NCBI RefSeq assembly: GCF_900637185.1
Contig: NZ_LR134352.1
Span: 2,160,001-2,224,000, forward strand
Origin: Nocardia asteroides
GTDB taxonomy: Bacteria; Actinomycetota; Actinomycetes; Mycobacteriales; Mycobacteriaceae
Direction of reading: 5' to 3'
DNA: 64,000 bases
Shown here in pieces: positions 55,584 to 64,000 of the stretch. The first letter of the stretch is position 1. Each line of letters opens with the position of its first letter. A program made the translations under genes and the position numbers. The notes beneath the pieces were generated by a model that saw only the letters and a list, made by a program, of their open reading frames with translations, did no database searches and had not been told where the DNA came from.

Positions 55584-57287
55584 GTGTTGCGACGAGCTCT
55601 GCCGGGTCTGCGGCAATACCGGGACTATCAGCGCGCGTGGCTGCGTTCGGACGTGGTCGCGGGCGTGACCGTCGCCGCGTATCTGATCCCGCAGGTCATG
55701 GCCTATGCGACGGTCGCCGGGCTGCCCCCGGTGGTGGGGCTGTGGGCCACGATCGCGCCGCTGGCGGTGTACGCGCTGCTGGCGACCTCGCGGCAGATGT
55801 CGGTGGGTCCGGAGTCGACCACCGCGCTGCTCACCGCGGTCGCGCTGGCGCCGCTGGCCGCGGGCGATCCGCGGCGCTACGCCGCGCTGGCCGCGGTGCT
55901 GGCGCTGCTGGTGGGCGCGTTGTGCCTGGTGGCGGCGCTGGCCCGGCTCGGGGTGCTGGCCGATCTGCTGTCGCGTCCGGTGCTGATCGGCTATCTGGCG
56001 GGGACCGCGGGGCTGATGATCGTGGGTCAGCTGGGCCGGGTCACCGGTGTGCCCGTCGAGGGCGAGACGGCCATGGCCCAGCTGCGCTCGTTCGTGGCGA
56101 ACCTGGGCGGCTGGCATCCGGCGACGGCGATCCTGGCCGCGACCGTGCTGGTCGCGCTGCTGGTCATGGCCCGCTGGACGCCGCGCGCCCCGGGACCGCT
56201 GCTCGCGGTGCTGGCCGCGACGCTGGCGGTCGCGGTGTTCTCGCTGGAGCGATTCGGCATCGCGGTGGTGGGCTCGGTACCCGCCGGACTCCCCGTCCCC
56301 GCGCTGCCGACGCTCGCGATGGCCGATGTGGCGGCCCTGCTGCTGCCCGCGGCGGGCATCGCGGTGGTCGGCTTCTCCGACAACGCGCTGACCGCCCGCG
56401 CGTTCGCCGCCCGGCACGGCCGGCACGTGCAGGTCAACACCGAGCTGGCCGCCCTCGGCGCGACCAACGTCGCCGCCGCGGTCACCCACGGCTTCCCGGT
56501 GAGCAGCAGCGGCAGCCGCACTACCATCGCCGACCTGATGGGCGCGCGCACCCAGCTGTATTCGCTGGTGTGCCTGGCCTCGGTGCTGGTGGTGCTGTTC
56601 GGCGCCACCGGGGTGCTCGCGGAGTTCCCGATGGCGGCGCTGGGCGCGCTGGTCGTCTACGCGGCACTGCGGCTGATCGATGTCGCCGAGTTCCGCCGGA
56701 TCGGCCGGTTCCGGCGCAGCGAACTGCTGCTGGCACTGGTCACCACCGGTTCGGTGCTCGTGCTCGGGGTGCTCTACGGCGTTCTCGTCGCGGTCGCGCT
56801 GTCGGTGTTCGACCTGCTGCGCCGCATCGCCCGCGGTCACGACGCGGTCCTCGGCTTCGTCCCCGGGCTGGCGGGCATGCACGATGTCGACGACTATCCG
56901 GCCGCGCGGCCACTGCCCGGCCTGGTGGTGTACCGCTACGACGCGCCGCTGTTCTTCGCCAACGCCGAGGACTTCCGCACCGGCGCGCTCGCCGCGGTCG
57001 ACTGGTCGGCCGAGCACAGCGGGGTACCGGTCCGCTGGTTCGTGCTCAATGTGGAGGCCAATGTCGAGGTGGACCTGACCGCGCTCGACGCCGTCGAACA
57101 GGTGCGAGCCGAACTGGCCGCGCGCGGCATCGTCTTCGCCATGGCCCGCGTCAAACAGGACCTGCGGGTAGCCCTCGACGCCGCGGGCCTCACCACCCGC
57201 ATCGGCCCCGACCGCCTGTTCCCCACCCTCCCGACCGCGGTCGAGGCCTTCCGCGCCGCACACCCGGAGGCGGGCGAGGATCCGTGA
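55584..57287 (+). CDS. SulP family anion transporter with STAS domain
   Basis: A 567-aa SLC26/SulP transporter: about 10-12 TM helices (residues 20-410) with the family signature [19 protein letters not shown] and [13 protein letters not shown], then a STAS domain (about 430-560: [39 protein letters not shown]). It probably moves sulfate or bicarbonate. The start is uncertain: GTG at 55584 gives the natural N-terminus [16 protein letters not shown]; upstream in-frame sequence is not family-like. DevR-like boxes precede it, pointing to hypoxic induction. Confidence 0.88.
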   Translation: MLRRALPGLRQYRDYQRAWLRSDVVAGVTVAAYLIPQVMAYATVAGLPPVVGLWATIAPLAVYALLATSRQMSVGPESTTALLTAVALAPLAAGDPRRYAALAAVLALLVGALCLVAALARLGVLADLLSRPVLIGYLAGTAGLMIVGQLGRVTGVPVEGETAMAQLRSFVANLGGWHPATAILAATVLVALLVMARWTPRAPGPLLAVLAATLAVAVFSLERFGIAVVGSVPAGLPVPALPTLAMADVAALLLPAAGIAVVGFSDNALTARAFAARHGRHVQVNTELAALGATNVAAAVTHGFPVSSSGSRTTIADLMGARTQLYSLVCLASVLVVLFGATGVLAEFPMAALGALVVYAALRLIDVAEFRRIGRFRRSELLLALVTTGSVLVLGVLYGVLVAVALSVFDLLRRIARGHDAVLGFVPGLAGMHDVDDYPAARPLPGLVVYRYDAPLFFANAEDFRTGALAAVDWSAEHSGVPVRWFVLNVEANVEVDLTALDAVEQVRAELAARGIVFAMARVKQDLRVALDAAGLTTRIGPDRLFPTLPTAVEAFRAAHPEAGEDP

Positions 57288-57290
57288 CGG

Positions 57291-58277
57291 TCAGCCCTCG
57301 ACGAGGACTTCGGTCAGGGGCCTGCGCGGGGTCGGGGGATGGAGTTCGCCGGTGGGGGCGATGCCGATGCGGAGGACGACCTGGGGCGTGCCGGGGTGGC
57401 CGAGGAGGCCGACCAGGGTGCGGCGGCTCGCGGGGAGTTCGGTGATGTGGGTGAGGGCGCAGGTCGACAGGCCCGCGGCGGTGCACTCGAGCAGGACCGC
57501 CGAGAGGGCCTCGCCGGTGCGCAGCCAGGACAGCGGGGATTCGTCGGCGGAGGCGAGGACCGCGAGGCGCGCGTTGTCGACGCTGTCGGCGCGGCGGGCC
57601 GAGCGGCCCGGGGTCGGGAAGGTGCGGGCGACGCCGACCCGGGCCAGCTCCGATTCCGACGGCAGCGCGCTCGGCGGCACGCCGTCGGGGTGCTCGGAAT
57701 GCCCGGCCCACCAGCGCAGTTCGGCCTGGTACTGCATGTCGTAGTGGCGCAGCGCGTCGGACTGTTCGGAGGCCGTGGCCAGCCGGGGGCGCACGTCGTC
57801 GGTGAGCAGGTCCAGCGACAGCTCGTGTGGCGCGAGGACCTTGTCCAGCGGCGACAGCACCGAGTCCAGGCCGATGGGGGCGTCCATCGGCAGGCGGTCG
57901 GTGTAGCGGCGGTCGATGGCCTCGGCGCGGCGCAGTTCGGCCATCGGCGGGTCGGGCCAGGGCTGGAATTCGATCCGGGCCAGCAGGTCGGGGCGGTCGG
58001 GGTCGGGGAGCCTGCTGACCTCGGTGTGCCAGTGCGCGGCGGCGAAGGCGGTGCGCACATGGTGCAGGACCGCGCCGCAGCTGATCACCGCCTGCCGCCC
58101 GGTCGGGTCCGCCTCGACCAGTTGCCTGCCGAGATCGCGGAACAGCAGCAGCGCGGTGCCGTCGAACGCCCAGCGCCACGGCTGCGTGTTGTGCACCGAC
58201 GGTGCCCGGCAGCCGAGCCGGATGGCCGCGCGCACCGTGGGATGGTCGGGCGCCGGATGAACTCGGTCATCGTTCAT
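57291..58277 (-). CDS. Acg-family nitroreductase-like protein (Rv2032/Rv3127/Rv3131 type)
   Basis: A 328-aa protein of the Acg family, nitroreductase-fold proteins typical of the DevR dormancy regulon: RLGCRAPSVHNTQPWRWAF, QAVISCGAVLHHVRTAF, RYTDRLPMDAPIGLDSV, DALRHYDMQYQAELRWW and STCALTHITELPASRRTLVGLLGHPGTPQVVLRIG split. It binds FMN but mycobacterial members lack clear nitroreductase activity. DevR-box-like sites are 37-72 bp upstream. Ends four bases from the convergent SulP stop. Confidence 0.9.
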   Translation of the reverse strand: MNDDRVHPAPDHPTVRAAIRLGCRAPSVHNTQPWRWAFDGTALLLFRDLGRQLVEADPTGRQAVISCGAVLHHVRTAFAAAHWHTEVSRLPDPDRPDLLARIEFQPWPDPPMAELRRAEAIDRRYTDRLPMDAPIGLDSVLSPLDKVLAPHELSLDLLTDDVRPRLATASEQSDALRHYDMQYQAELRWWAGHSEHPDGVPPSALPSESELARVGVARTFPTPGRSARRADSVDNARLAVLASADESPLSWLRTGEALSAVLLECTAAGLSTCALTHITELPASRRTLVGLLGHPGTPQVVLRIGIAPTGELHPPTPRRPLTEVLVEG

Positions 58278-58313
58278 ACCTGCCAGTCTGGCCCCCTGTG
58301 GTCCCGAGCGCCA

Positions 58314-58349
58314 CGGTCCTTCTGCCCCTCCGGCGGGGACCGAAGTCCC
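58314..58349. promoter_or_regulatory. Paired DevR boxes upstream of the Acg-like gene
   Basis: GGGACCGAAGTCCC (58336-58349) is a near-consensus DevR box; a weaker site, reading GGGCAGAAGGACCG on the minus strand, occupies 58314-58327. Centres are 22 bp apart, as at the other two sites. Confidence 0.7.
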
Positions 58350-58359
58350 TGATCACGGC

Positions 58360-58390
58360 GCTGCCCGCACGGCCGGACCGTACGGGCAGC
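58360..58390 (-). terminator. Hairpin after the small membrane protein gene
   Basis: GCTGCCCGCACGG and CCGTACGGGCAGC pair over 13 bp with one mismatch and a five-base loop, 14 bp beyond the stop codon at 58404. Confidence 0.55.
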
Positions 58391-58403
58391 GGGTGAAAAG
58401 GGG

Positions 58404-58982
58404 TCAGACGGCGGCCGATGCCCGGCGCCGGGGTTCCATGGCTGCGGCGACCAGATAGCTGCCGCCGCCGGCTAGGGCCAGAACCCAGTACGGGCTCGCG
58501 CCGTCGAGGAACAACGCCGCGGTGGAGGTCAGCGCCAGCCAGGCGCCGAGCGCGTATTGCAGCACGTCGCGGTAGGCCGCGCCGCCCGCGAGGTAGAGCA
58601 GGCCGACGATCAGACCGGAGCCGGTGGGCCACAGCAGCATCTTCAGATCGTCCTGGCTCAGCGCCGAACTCAGCGCGGTGATCACGAAGAACAGCGCGCT
58701 GAAGCCGATCAGCCAGGACGCCGCCAGCAGATTGCCGACGACCGCGTCACGGCCGCTGACGCCGCGCTGGGCCCGCATGGTCACGACACTGGTGACGACC
58801 ATCGCCGTGAACAGCCCGGCGATCAGCAGCGCGCCCGGCACGGCCGAGGGCAGCCGCAGCAGAGGATCGTCGCCGTGCGACAGGGCGTACGCGCCGTGGC
58901 CGAGCAGCCAGGCCAGGCCGAAACTCAGGTACGAGGGCCGGTTGTCGAGCAGGACACGCAGGGTGGACGGGTGCTGGGACAT
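58404..58982 (-). CDS. Small polytopic membrane protein
   Basis: A 192-aa protein with about five helices (YLSFGLAWLLGHGAYAL, SAVPGALLIAGLFTAMVVTSVVTM, LLAASWLIGFSALFFVITALS, LLWPTGSGLIVGLLYLAGGAA, ALGAWLALTSTAALFLD). No family recognised. It follows the quinone-reductase gene by 30 bp on the same strand, so it is probably the third gene of a TetR-controlled operon. Confidence 0.7.
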   Translation of the reverse strand: MSQHPSTLRVLLDNRPSYLSFGLAWLLGHGAYALSHGDDPLLRLPSAVPGALLIAGLFTAMVVTSVVTMRAQRGVSGRDAVVGNLLAASWLIGFSALFFVITALSSALSQDDLKMLLWPTGSGLIVGLLYLAGGAAYRDVLQYALGAWLALTSTAALFLDGASPYWVLALAGGGSYLVAAAMEPRRRASAAV

Positions 58983-59012
58983 GGGGGAATCTCCTGTACG
59001 AGGTGGGGTGGA

Positions 59013-60035
59013 TCAGGCGACGAGGACGACTTTGCCGACGACCGTGCTGGACTCGGCCAGCTCCACGGCCCGCGCGGCTTCGGTGAGCGGGATCCGCGCG
59101 GCGACCTGGGCCCGCAGCTCGCCACGGGCGGCGAGGGCGAAGACCGCACCGAGGTCGGCGCGGATCCGGTCGCGGAAGCGGGCGGCACGACGCTTGCCCG
59201 CCCACAGGTTGAAGAAGTGCGCCCGGCGCCGGTTGGGCAGGGCGTTCCAGAGCAGCAGGGTGGCCAGCAGTTTCAGCACCGGCAGCCGGGAGTTGCCCGC
59301 GTCGTCCCTGGTGGCGGCGGTGCCGTAGGACACGAGCGTGCCGTGCGGCGCGAGCAGCGCGAACGAGTCGGCGATGCCGGGCCCGCCGACATGGTCGAAC
59401 ACCGCGTCGACGCCGTCGGGGGCGAGCTCGCGCACCCGCGCGGGCACGTCGTCGCGGTAGTCGACCCAGGTGGCGCCGAGCGCGCGCACGGCGTCGGCAT
59501 GGCGCGCCGAGGCGGTGCCGATGACGTGGATGCCGTTGGCCCGGGCCAGCTGGACGAGCGTCGAACCGACGCCGCCGTTGGCGCCGAGCACCAGCACGGT
59601 CTGCCCGGCGCGCACCCGCGCGGTGCGGAACAGCATCTGCCAGGCGGTGATCCCGTTGACCACGAACGTCTCGGCTTCGGCGGGCTCGAGTGTCGCGGGC
59701 ACCGCGACCAGATCGGCCGCGTCGAGCAGCGTGTGGCTGGCCCAGCCGCCGATCTTGGTCAGCGCGGCGACCCGGGTGCCGAGCAGCGCCGGATCGACGT
59801 CGGCGCCGACCTCGGCCACGATGCCGACCAGGTCGTAGCCGGGCACGAACGGGAACGGCGGCTGATCGTAGTACTTGCCGCGGCGCATCTGCTGTTCGGC
59901 GAAGGAGACCCCGCTGGCCTCGACGCGTACGAGCGCCTGCCCGGCGCCGGGCGCGGGCAGTTCGCGCCGGGTGACCAGCAGTCCGTCGGGTGCGACGCGG
60001 CCGGGGAGGACGATTTCGGTGGCGGTGGTGGACAT
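59013..60035 (-). CDS. Zinc-independent MDR-type NADPH:quinone reductase
   Basis: A 340-aa medium-chain dehydrogenase/reductase: GroES-like N-half (GVSFAEQQMRRGKYYDQPPFPFVPGYDLVG split) and the nucleotide-binding loop VLVLGANGGVGSTLVQLARANG; no structural or catalytic zinc ligands are seen, so it belongs with quinone oxidoreductases. It likely reduces quinones or enones under control of the TetR protein encoded 72 bp upstream. ATG at 60035; GGAACTCC lies before it. Confidence 0.9.
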   Translation of the reverse strand: MSTTATEIVLPGRVAPDGLLVTRRELPAPGAGQALVRVEASGVSFAEQQMRRGKYYDQPPFPFVPGYDLVGIVAEVGADVDPALLGTRVAALTKIGGWASHTLLDAADLVAVPATLEPAEAETFVVNGITAWQMLFRTARVRAGQTVLVLGANGGVGSTLVQLARANGIHVIGTASARHADAVRALGATWVDYRDDVPARVRELAPDGVDAVFDHVGGPGIADSFALLAPHGTLVSYGTAATRDDAGNSRLPVLKLLATLLLWNALPNRRRAHFFNLWAGKRRAARFRDRIRADLGAVFALAARGELRAQVAARIPLTEAARAVELAESSTVVGKVVLVA

Positions 60036-60107
60036 CGGAACTCCTAGTGTGTGACTGGTCAATCACTCGATGGGTCGAAAAAATGCCCCCGGAGGGGCAG
60101 AGGGGAA

Positions 60108-60677
60108 TCAGTGGGGTTTCGGGTGGCGGATGCCCGCGGTGACGATGGTGGCCCACGGGCTGTCGTCGCCGTCGAGTCCGAGGGTGGTGATCAGGTGGCA
60201 CAGCTGCCCGAACGCGATGAACCGCTGCACGTATTCGTCCGCGGCGCCGGAGCGTTCCTTGGCCAGCTCGGTGACCCGGGCCAGCCCCTCGCGCAGGGCC
60301 GCGCCGATCTCCGGCTCGTCGGCCACCGATTGTGCGTGGACCTGGAGCATGAGCAGGCTCTTGTCGCCGATGAGCTCGGCGTACGCGCCGCCCATGTCGT
60401 ACAGGATCTGCTCGGGACTCTCGCCGGTCGACCGCGCCGCGCCCGACGACATCGCCGCCACGATCCGGTCGAAGCACCGCTCGAGCGCCGCGACGAACAG
60501 GGCGACCTTGCCGGGGAACAGCTTGAACACGTACGCCGGGGAGATCTGAGCCGTCGCGGCCACCGTGCTGATCGGGGTGCCGTGATAGCCGGTCCGCGCG
60601 AACTCGACGATCGCGGCATCGACCACCGCGTCGCGGCGCAGGTCCGATCGGGAGAGGGTGACTCCGCTCTTGCTCAT
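60108..60677 (-). CDS. TetR family regulator (first of operon)
   Basis: A 189-aa regulator with HTH AAIVEFARTGYHGTPISTVAATAQISPAYVFKLFPGK (split: GYHGTPISTVAATAQ, ISPAYVFKLFPGK) and an all-helical TetR_C ligand domain. It heads a minus-strand set with the quinone reductase and membrane protein. The inverted repeat GTGAGTGACCGTACACTCAC sits directly before its start, and GTGTGACTGGTCAATCACTC lies before the reductase gene, both likely operators. Confidence 0.88.
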   Translation of the reverse strand: MSKSGVTLSRSDLRRDAVVDAAIVEFARTGYHGTPISTVAATAQISPAYVFKLFPGKVALFVAALERCFDRIVAAMSSGAARSTGESPEQILYDMGGAYAELIGDKSLLMLQVHAQSVADEPEIGAALREGLARVTELAKERSGAADEYVQRFIAFGQLCHLITTLGLDGDDSPWATIVTAGIRHPKPH

Positions 60678-60697
60678 GTGAGTGACCGTACACTCAC
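60678..60697. promoter_or_regulatory. Probable TetR operator
   Basis: GTGAGTGACCGTACACTCAC is an imperfect palindrome (GTGAGTG against CACTCAC arms) next to the TetR start codon. Confidence 0.6.
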
Positions 60698-60747
60698 TCT
60701 TTTCCGCGCGTCAATACCCGATCCGTTGTCGCAGGTTGCGACCCGCT

Positions 60748-61335
60748 TCAGCCGAGCAGACTTCGGACGATGTCCGCCCATGCGCGCAGGGTGGTGCGGG
60801 CCGAGGTCTCGGAGGTGTGCAGCACCCGGCCGGTGGCGGTGCCGCGCAGCACGGTGATGGTGAGGTCGCGGATCACCGGATAGCGGGGGTGGGCCACCAC
60901 CTCGGGGCCGAAGACGCCGTCGACGACGCGGAGGAGGTCGCGGCCCGCGGCGCGTTCGGCGCACCGCAGGGCCGCGGCCAGGTCGGGGTCGGTGCGGGCG
61001 GCCGACCACAGCTCCAGCTCGGCCTGGGCCGCCGGCTGGGTCATCGAGTCGTAGAGCGCGGCCAGTGCCCGGTCCACCGGGTCGGCGTCGGCGCCGAAGC
61101 GTTCGGCGGCGGCCAGCGCGGCCCGCTCGTTGCGCGCGACCAGGTTCTGTACCAGCGCGGTCGTCAGCGCGCCGATGGTCGGGAAGTGGTGCAGCAGCGC
61201 GCCGCGGCTGAGGCCGGCCGCCTCCTGGACGGCCACCGTGGTCAGCGCGGCATAGCCACGCTCGACCAGCAGGTCGGTGGCCGCTTCGAGGATGCGGGCG
61301 CGCGTCGCCTGTTTCTGTTCTTCCCGGGTCGCCAC
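60748..61335 (-). CDS. TetR family regulator
   Basis: A 195-aa regulator: HTH ILEAATDLLVERGYAALTTVAVQEAAGLSRGALLHHFPTIGAL (split over helix 2-3), TetR_C tail with VVDGVFGPEVVAHP. The GTG start at 61335 was chosen; upstream ORF extension is not family-like. It is divergent from the crotonase gene, and the interval contains a 9-bp inverted repeat, so it probably represses both. Confidence 0.88.
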   Translation of the reverse strand: MATREEQKQATRARILEAATDLLVERGYAALTTVAVQEAAGLSRGALLHHFPTIGALTTALVQNLVARNERAALAAAERFGADADPVDRALAALYDSMTQPAAQAELELWSAARTDPDLAAALRCAERAAGRDLLRVVDGVFGPEVVAHPRYPVIRDLTITVLRGTATGRVLHTSETSARTTLRAWADIVRSLLG

Positions 61336-61369
61336 TGGTCGGGGCCTCTCTGTTCGTTCGCCGAGATTT

Positions 61370-61391
61370 TCACAGTCACACTTGACTGTCA
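61370..61391. promoter_or_regulatory. TetR-type operator between regulator and crotonase
   Basis: TCACAGTCA-CACT-TGACTGTCA has 9-bp arms with one mismatch. It lies 35 bp before the regulator GTG and 82 bp before the crotonase GTG. Confidence 0.65.
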
Positions 61392-61472
61392 ATGGGCCGG
61401 TCCGCCATGCTCCGTGGGTATCGGCAGAGAGTGCAGCCCTGCCGAATCATCCTCGACCTCGGGAGGGCATCC

Positions 61473-62483
61473 GTGCCGAACAGCAACGCCGACCGAACCG
61501 CGCCCTGGTACGACAGCTGGACCGAGGGCCCGGAATCCCCGTGGCAGCATCGCCCGGACCCGGACTTCGACCGCGAGTACGCCACGCTCACCTACGAGCG
61601 GGACGGCCGGATCGCCCGGATCACCTTCAACCGCCCCGACAAGGGCAACGCCATCACCCCGCACACCCCGCGCGACCTGGCGCACGCGGTCGAGCGCGCC
61701 GACCTCGACCCGCGGGTGCACGTCATCGTGGTGTCCGGGCGCGGCAAGGGCTTCTGCGGCGGCTACGACCTGGACATGTTCGCCGAGCAGAGTTTCGCGG
61801 GCGCCGACGGACCCGACGAGGTCACCGGGACCGTGCTCGACCCGATGGTCAACGCGATCAACCACAACCCGCACGGCGTGTGGGACCCGATGATCGACTT
61901 CGCCATGATGAGCCGGTTCACCAAGGGTTTCGCCAGTCTCATGCACGCGAACAAACCCACCGTCGCCAAGCTGCACGGCTTCGCCATCGCGGGCGGCACC
62001 GACATCGCGCTGCACGCCGACCAGATCATCTGCGCCGACGACACCAAGATCGGCTACCCGCCCACCCGCGTCTGGGGTATCCCCGCGGCCGGCCTGTGGG
62101 CGCACCGGCTCGGTGACCAGCGTGCCAAGCGGCTGCTGTTCACCGGCGACTGCATCAGCGGCAAGCAGGCCGCCGAGTGGGGTCTGGCGGTGGAGTCCTG
62201 TCCCGCCGAGGAACTCGACGAGCGCACCGAAGCGCTGGTCGAGCGGATCGCCCGGATGCCGGTCAACCAGCTCATGATGGCCAAGCTCGCCCTCAACTCC
62301 GCCCTGAACACCCAGGGCGTCGCCAATTCGGCCATGATCAGCACCGTCTTCGACGGCATCTCCCGGCACACCCGCGAGGGCTACGCCTTCCAGACCCGTT
62401 CCGCCACTGTCGGTTTCCGCGAAGCGGTCCGCGAGCGCGACGACCCGTACGGCGACCACAAGCGCGCCCAGTTCGAACGCTGA
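61473..62483 (+). CDS. Enoyl-CoA hydratase/isomerase (crotonase) family protein
   Basis: A 336-aa crotonase-fold enzyme, longer than typical EchA (about 260). CoA/oxyanion motifs: VIVVSGRGKGFCGGYDLDMF and KPTVAKLHGFAIAGGTDIALHADQII (split: KPTVAKLHGFAIAGG, TDIALHADQII). An insertion at about 112-150 (ASFAGADGPDEVTG...MMSRFTKGFAS) is unusual. It may hydrate enoyl-CoA in a specialised lipid or steroid pathway. GTG 61473 after GGGAGGG. TetR operator upstream. Confidence 0.9.
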   Translation: MPNSNADRTAPWYDSWTEGPESPWQHRPDPDFDREYATLTYERDGRIARITFNRPDKGNAITPHTPRDLAHAVERADLDPRVHVIVVSGRGKGFCGGYDLDMFAEQSFAGADGPDEVTGTVLDPMVNAINHNPHGVWDPMIDFAMMSRFTKGFASLMHANKPTVAKLHGFAIAGGTDIALHADQIICADDTKIGYPPTRVWGIPAAGLWAHRLGDQRAKRLLFTGDCISGKQAAEWGLAVESCPAEELDERTEALVERIARMPVNQLMMAKLALNSALNTQGVANSAMISTVFDGISRHTREGYAFQTRSATVGFREAVRERDDPYGDHKRAQFER

Positions 62484-62496
62484 GCGGATCCGGTTT

Positions 62497-63546
62497 TCAC
62501 GCGGGCTGGGGCACGTCCACGGTGAGGAAGTCCGCGATCGCCGCCCAGGTGCTGGATCGGGCCTCGGGTCCGGCGATGATGCCGAGGTGGCTGCCGTCCA
62601 CCTCGGCGAAGCGGACGGTGGCGGCACCGGTGAGGACCTCGGTGCCCGCCGCGACGGAGGCGGCGGTGGCGAGTTTGTCGCGGCGGCCGCCGACCAGCAG
62701 GACCGGTGCGGTGATCCCGGCCAGCCGGACCGCGTGGCCGGGGCCGAGATTCACGGTGCCGCTCCACATTTCGTTGCGGACGATCAGCTGGCGATAGACC
62801 TGCCGGTAGAAGCGGCCGGGGTAGCCGGGCATCTCGTCCATGAACCGGTCGACGGCCTGCATCCGCGCCAGCGCCTCGGTGTCACCGGCGTTGCGGGCGA
62901 TGTACCACGGCTTGGTCAGTTCGCGGTCCAGCGACTGGGCCCGGAAGCCCATCCGCACCGCGTGTTTCGGGATGCCGCCGGCCAATCGCACCGGCGCGGT
63001 GACGAAGTGGCTCGAGGTGCGGCGCCCGACCGCGTGGGCGAGCGCCATCGGCCCGTTGCGGCGCTGGTCGAACGGTGTGCCGACCGCGGTGATCGAGGCG
63101 ATCGGCAGTCCCGGATCGGCCGCGGCGGTGAGCAGGCTGATGGTGCCGCCGAACGACCACCCGATGACCTCCACCGGCGCGTGCCCGTGCGCGTCGCTCA
63201 CCGCGCGGACGGCCGTGGGCACGATGTCGTCGACCCACTCCTCGAACCCGAGATGCCGGTCGGCGTAACCGATGTCGCCGTAGTCCACCACGTAGACGTC
63301 GCGACCCAGCCCCAGCAGGAATTCCACCAGGCTCTGGCCCGGCCGCAGGTCGTAGCACGAGATCGTCACCGCCAGCGGCGGCACCAGCAGGACCGGATTC
63401 CCGGTGGCCGGGGTCGAGCGCCGGTAGCGGCGCAGGGTCCGATGCGGCTCGGCGTAGACGACGTCCGACGGCATCGGCTCGTACGGTTCGATCCCCCGAC
63501 CGAGCAGCGCGCCGACATTGCGCACCGCGACATCCCAGCTGACCAC
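62497..63546 (-). CDS. PhaC-like alpha/beta hydrolase
   Basis: A 349-aa alpha/beta hydrolase resembling PHA synthase-like or lipase proteins: RYRRSTPATGNPVLLVPPLAVTISCYDLRPGQSLVEFL (split), oxyanion segment VYVVDYGDIGYADRHLGFEEWVDD, nucleophile elbow EVIGWSFGGTISLLTA (Ser rather than the PhaC Cys), Asp in LLVGGRRDKLA, His in VDGSHLGIIAG. With Ser replacing Cys, hydrolase or acyltransferase activity is more likely than polymer synthesis. GTG start at 63546. Confidence 0.86.
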   Translation of the reverse strand: MVSWDVAVRNVGALLGRGIEPYEPMPSDVVYAEPHRTLRRYRRSTPATGNPVLLVPPLAVTISCYDLRPGQSLVEFLLGLGRDVYVVDYGDIGYADRHLGFEEWVDDIVPTAVRAVSDAHGHAPVEVIGWSFGGTISLLTAAADPGLPIASITAVGTPFDQRRNGPMALAHAVGRRTSSHFVTAPVRLAGGIPKHAVRMGFRAQSLDRELTKPWYIARNAGDTEALARMQAVDRFMDEMPGYPGRFYRQVYRQLIVRNEMWSGTVNLGPGHAVRLAGITAPVLLVGGRRDKLATAASVAAGTEVLTGAATVRFAEVDGSHLGIIAGPEARSSTWAAIADFLTVDVPQPA

Positions 63547-63603
63547 GACTTACCCCTCGATACCCAGCGCCGTCGTCCGACGGCATGTGACCTGGACATC
63601 GTG

Positions 63604-63683
63604 TCCCATTTACATTGCCGCGCGCAAATCGCCCACCGAGGTCGCATCGGGCATATGCCCGGCATCTGCGCGGGTAAATGGGA
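63604..63683. repeat. Nested inverted repeat in a gene-free interval
   Basis: TCCCATTTAC (63604-63613) and GTAAATGGGA (63674-63683) are perfect 10-bp arms; inside lie GGGCATATGCCC (63649-63660), a perfect 12-bp palindrome, and partly complementary GCCGCGCGCA/CTGCGCGGG. It sits between two minus-strand genes, 58 bp upstream of the hydrolase start. Confidence 0.6.
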
Positions 63684-63754
63684 TGCGACTCCCGGCTATC
63701 CGGCGGGCTCCCGCATGGCCCGCCGGATCGGCGCGCTCTGCCGAGCGGGGTGGA

Positions 63755-64000
63755 TCAGGGCAGGACGGCCGGGATGAGGTGCGGCGCCTGCTGGGCGACG
63801 ATCGTGCCGAGGTAGGCGCCCACGTAGTACCCGGCGTAGGTCCCCGCCACGCCACCGATGACGCCACCGGCCACGGCGCCGACCGGCACCGCGACCCCGC
63901 CGGTCGGCACGGCCAGCGGGCTGGCCAGTGCCGCGCCGCCCGCCGCGCCGAGTCCGGCGCCGGCGAGCCCGCCGATCACCTGACCGGCGGTCGACCCGAG
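63755..64000 (-). CDS. Gly-zipper protein, partial at the window edge
   Basis: The 3' part of a gene whose reading frame stays open to the window edge, so its start lies outside. Visible residues are glycine/alanine-rich hydrophobic repeats (GGLAGAGLGAAGGAALASPL, VPVGAVAGGVIGGVAGTYAG) ending HLIPAVLP, a Gly-zipper or outer-layer insert pattern like that of the protein at 32625-33326. A GTG at 63979 could be an internal start. Confidence 0.65.
   Translation of the reverse strand, partial: LGSTAGQVIGGLAGAGLGAAGGAALASPLAVPTGGVAVPVGAVAGGVIGGVAGTYAGYYVGAYLGTIVAQQAPHLIPAVLP

Noticed and set aside
58290..58304. Possible third DevR box upstream of the Acg-like gene
   Set aside because: Only about 8 of 14 positions match, below what I would accept, and its spacing differs from the 22-bp rule.
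62497..63546. PHA synthase call
   Set aside because: The nucleophile elbow is GWSFGG with Ser, not the Cys box of PhaC, so only a general alpha/beta hydrolase call is made.

Overview
The window looks like a chromosomal segment of a high-GC, mycolic-acid-containing actinobacterium, most likely Nocardia or a close relative in Nocardiaceae (inference). Supporting signs are a KasA-type ketosynthase and a FadD32-type fatty acyl-AMP ligase, tandem MspA-type porins, a DevS/DevR (DosS/DosR) dormancy system with an Acg-family nitroreductase, an LCP ligase, an L,D-transpeptidase, and many GTG starts and 4-bp stop/start overlaps.

Layout. 1-3.03 kb: 3' part of a 23S rRNA gene, a 5S rRNA and an intrinsic terminator. 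3.2-6.1 kb: YdcF-like protein, SAM methyltransferase, PAS-GGDEF diguanylate cyclase. 6.1-10.5 kb: lipid group with a divergent acyl-ACP desaturase, a lone KasA-like ketosynthase and a FadD32-like ligase. 10.5-14.2 kb: cell envelope group (LCP protein translationally coupled to an L,D-transpeptidase lipoprotein, YceI protein, MFS transporter with a small coupled protein). 15.5-23.5 kb: mixed housekeeping genes, including a long-chain acyl-CoA dehydrogenase, a DUF2637-like membrane protein and a TerD-AIM24 fusion.

23.6-32.5 kb is the most unusual region: nine minus-strand genes joined by 4-bp overlaps at every junction but one. In transcription order they are an ATP-grasp ligase, a DUF364 heavy-metal-chelation-type protein, a PLP-dependent cysteine-synthase-like enzyme, an MFS exporter, a GHMP (PduX-like) kinase, an FecCD-type metal-complex ABC importer (ATPase, permease, binding lipoprotein) and a GNAT acetyltransferase. 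A near-canonical Fur-family box (17 of 19 bases) lies 26 bp upstream. I read this as a non-NRPS metallophore synthesis, export and re-import system, possibly undescribed. A Gly-zipper secreted protein is divergent from the same operator.

33.4-48.1 kb: amidase; a MarR/cupin pair with three evenly spaced operators; an Mn/Zn ABC importer with an apparently leaderless promoter carrying a palindrome in its spacer; YaeQ; an esterase; a TetR/FabH pair; CinA-C; an AhpD-like/AraC pair; two MspA-like porins. 48.1-52 kb: two-component system, CorA, and MgtC with a structured leader. 52-58.4 kb: a DevR regulon island (universal stress protein, DevS, DevR, SulP transporter, Acg nitroreductase) with paired DevR-box-like sites 22 bp apart at three promoters. 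58.4-64 kb: a TetR/quinone-reductase operon, a TetR/crotonase pair, a PhaC-like alpha/beta hydrolase, and a Gly-zipper gene cut by the window edge.

No IS element, prophage, CRISPR array or tRNA was recognised. All family assignments rest on reading motifs by eye; no database search was run.
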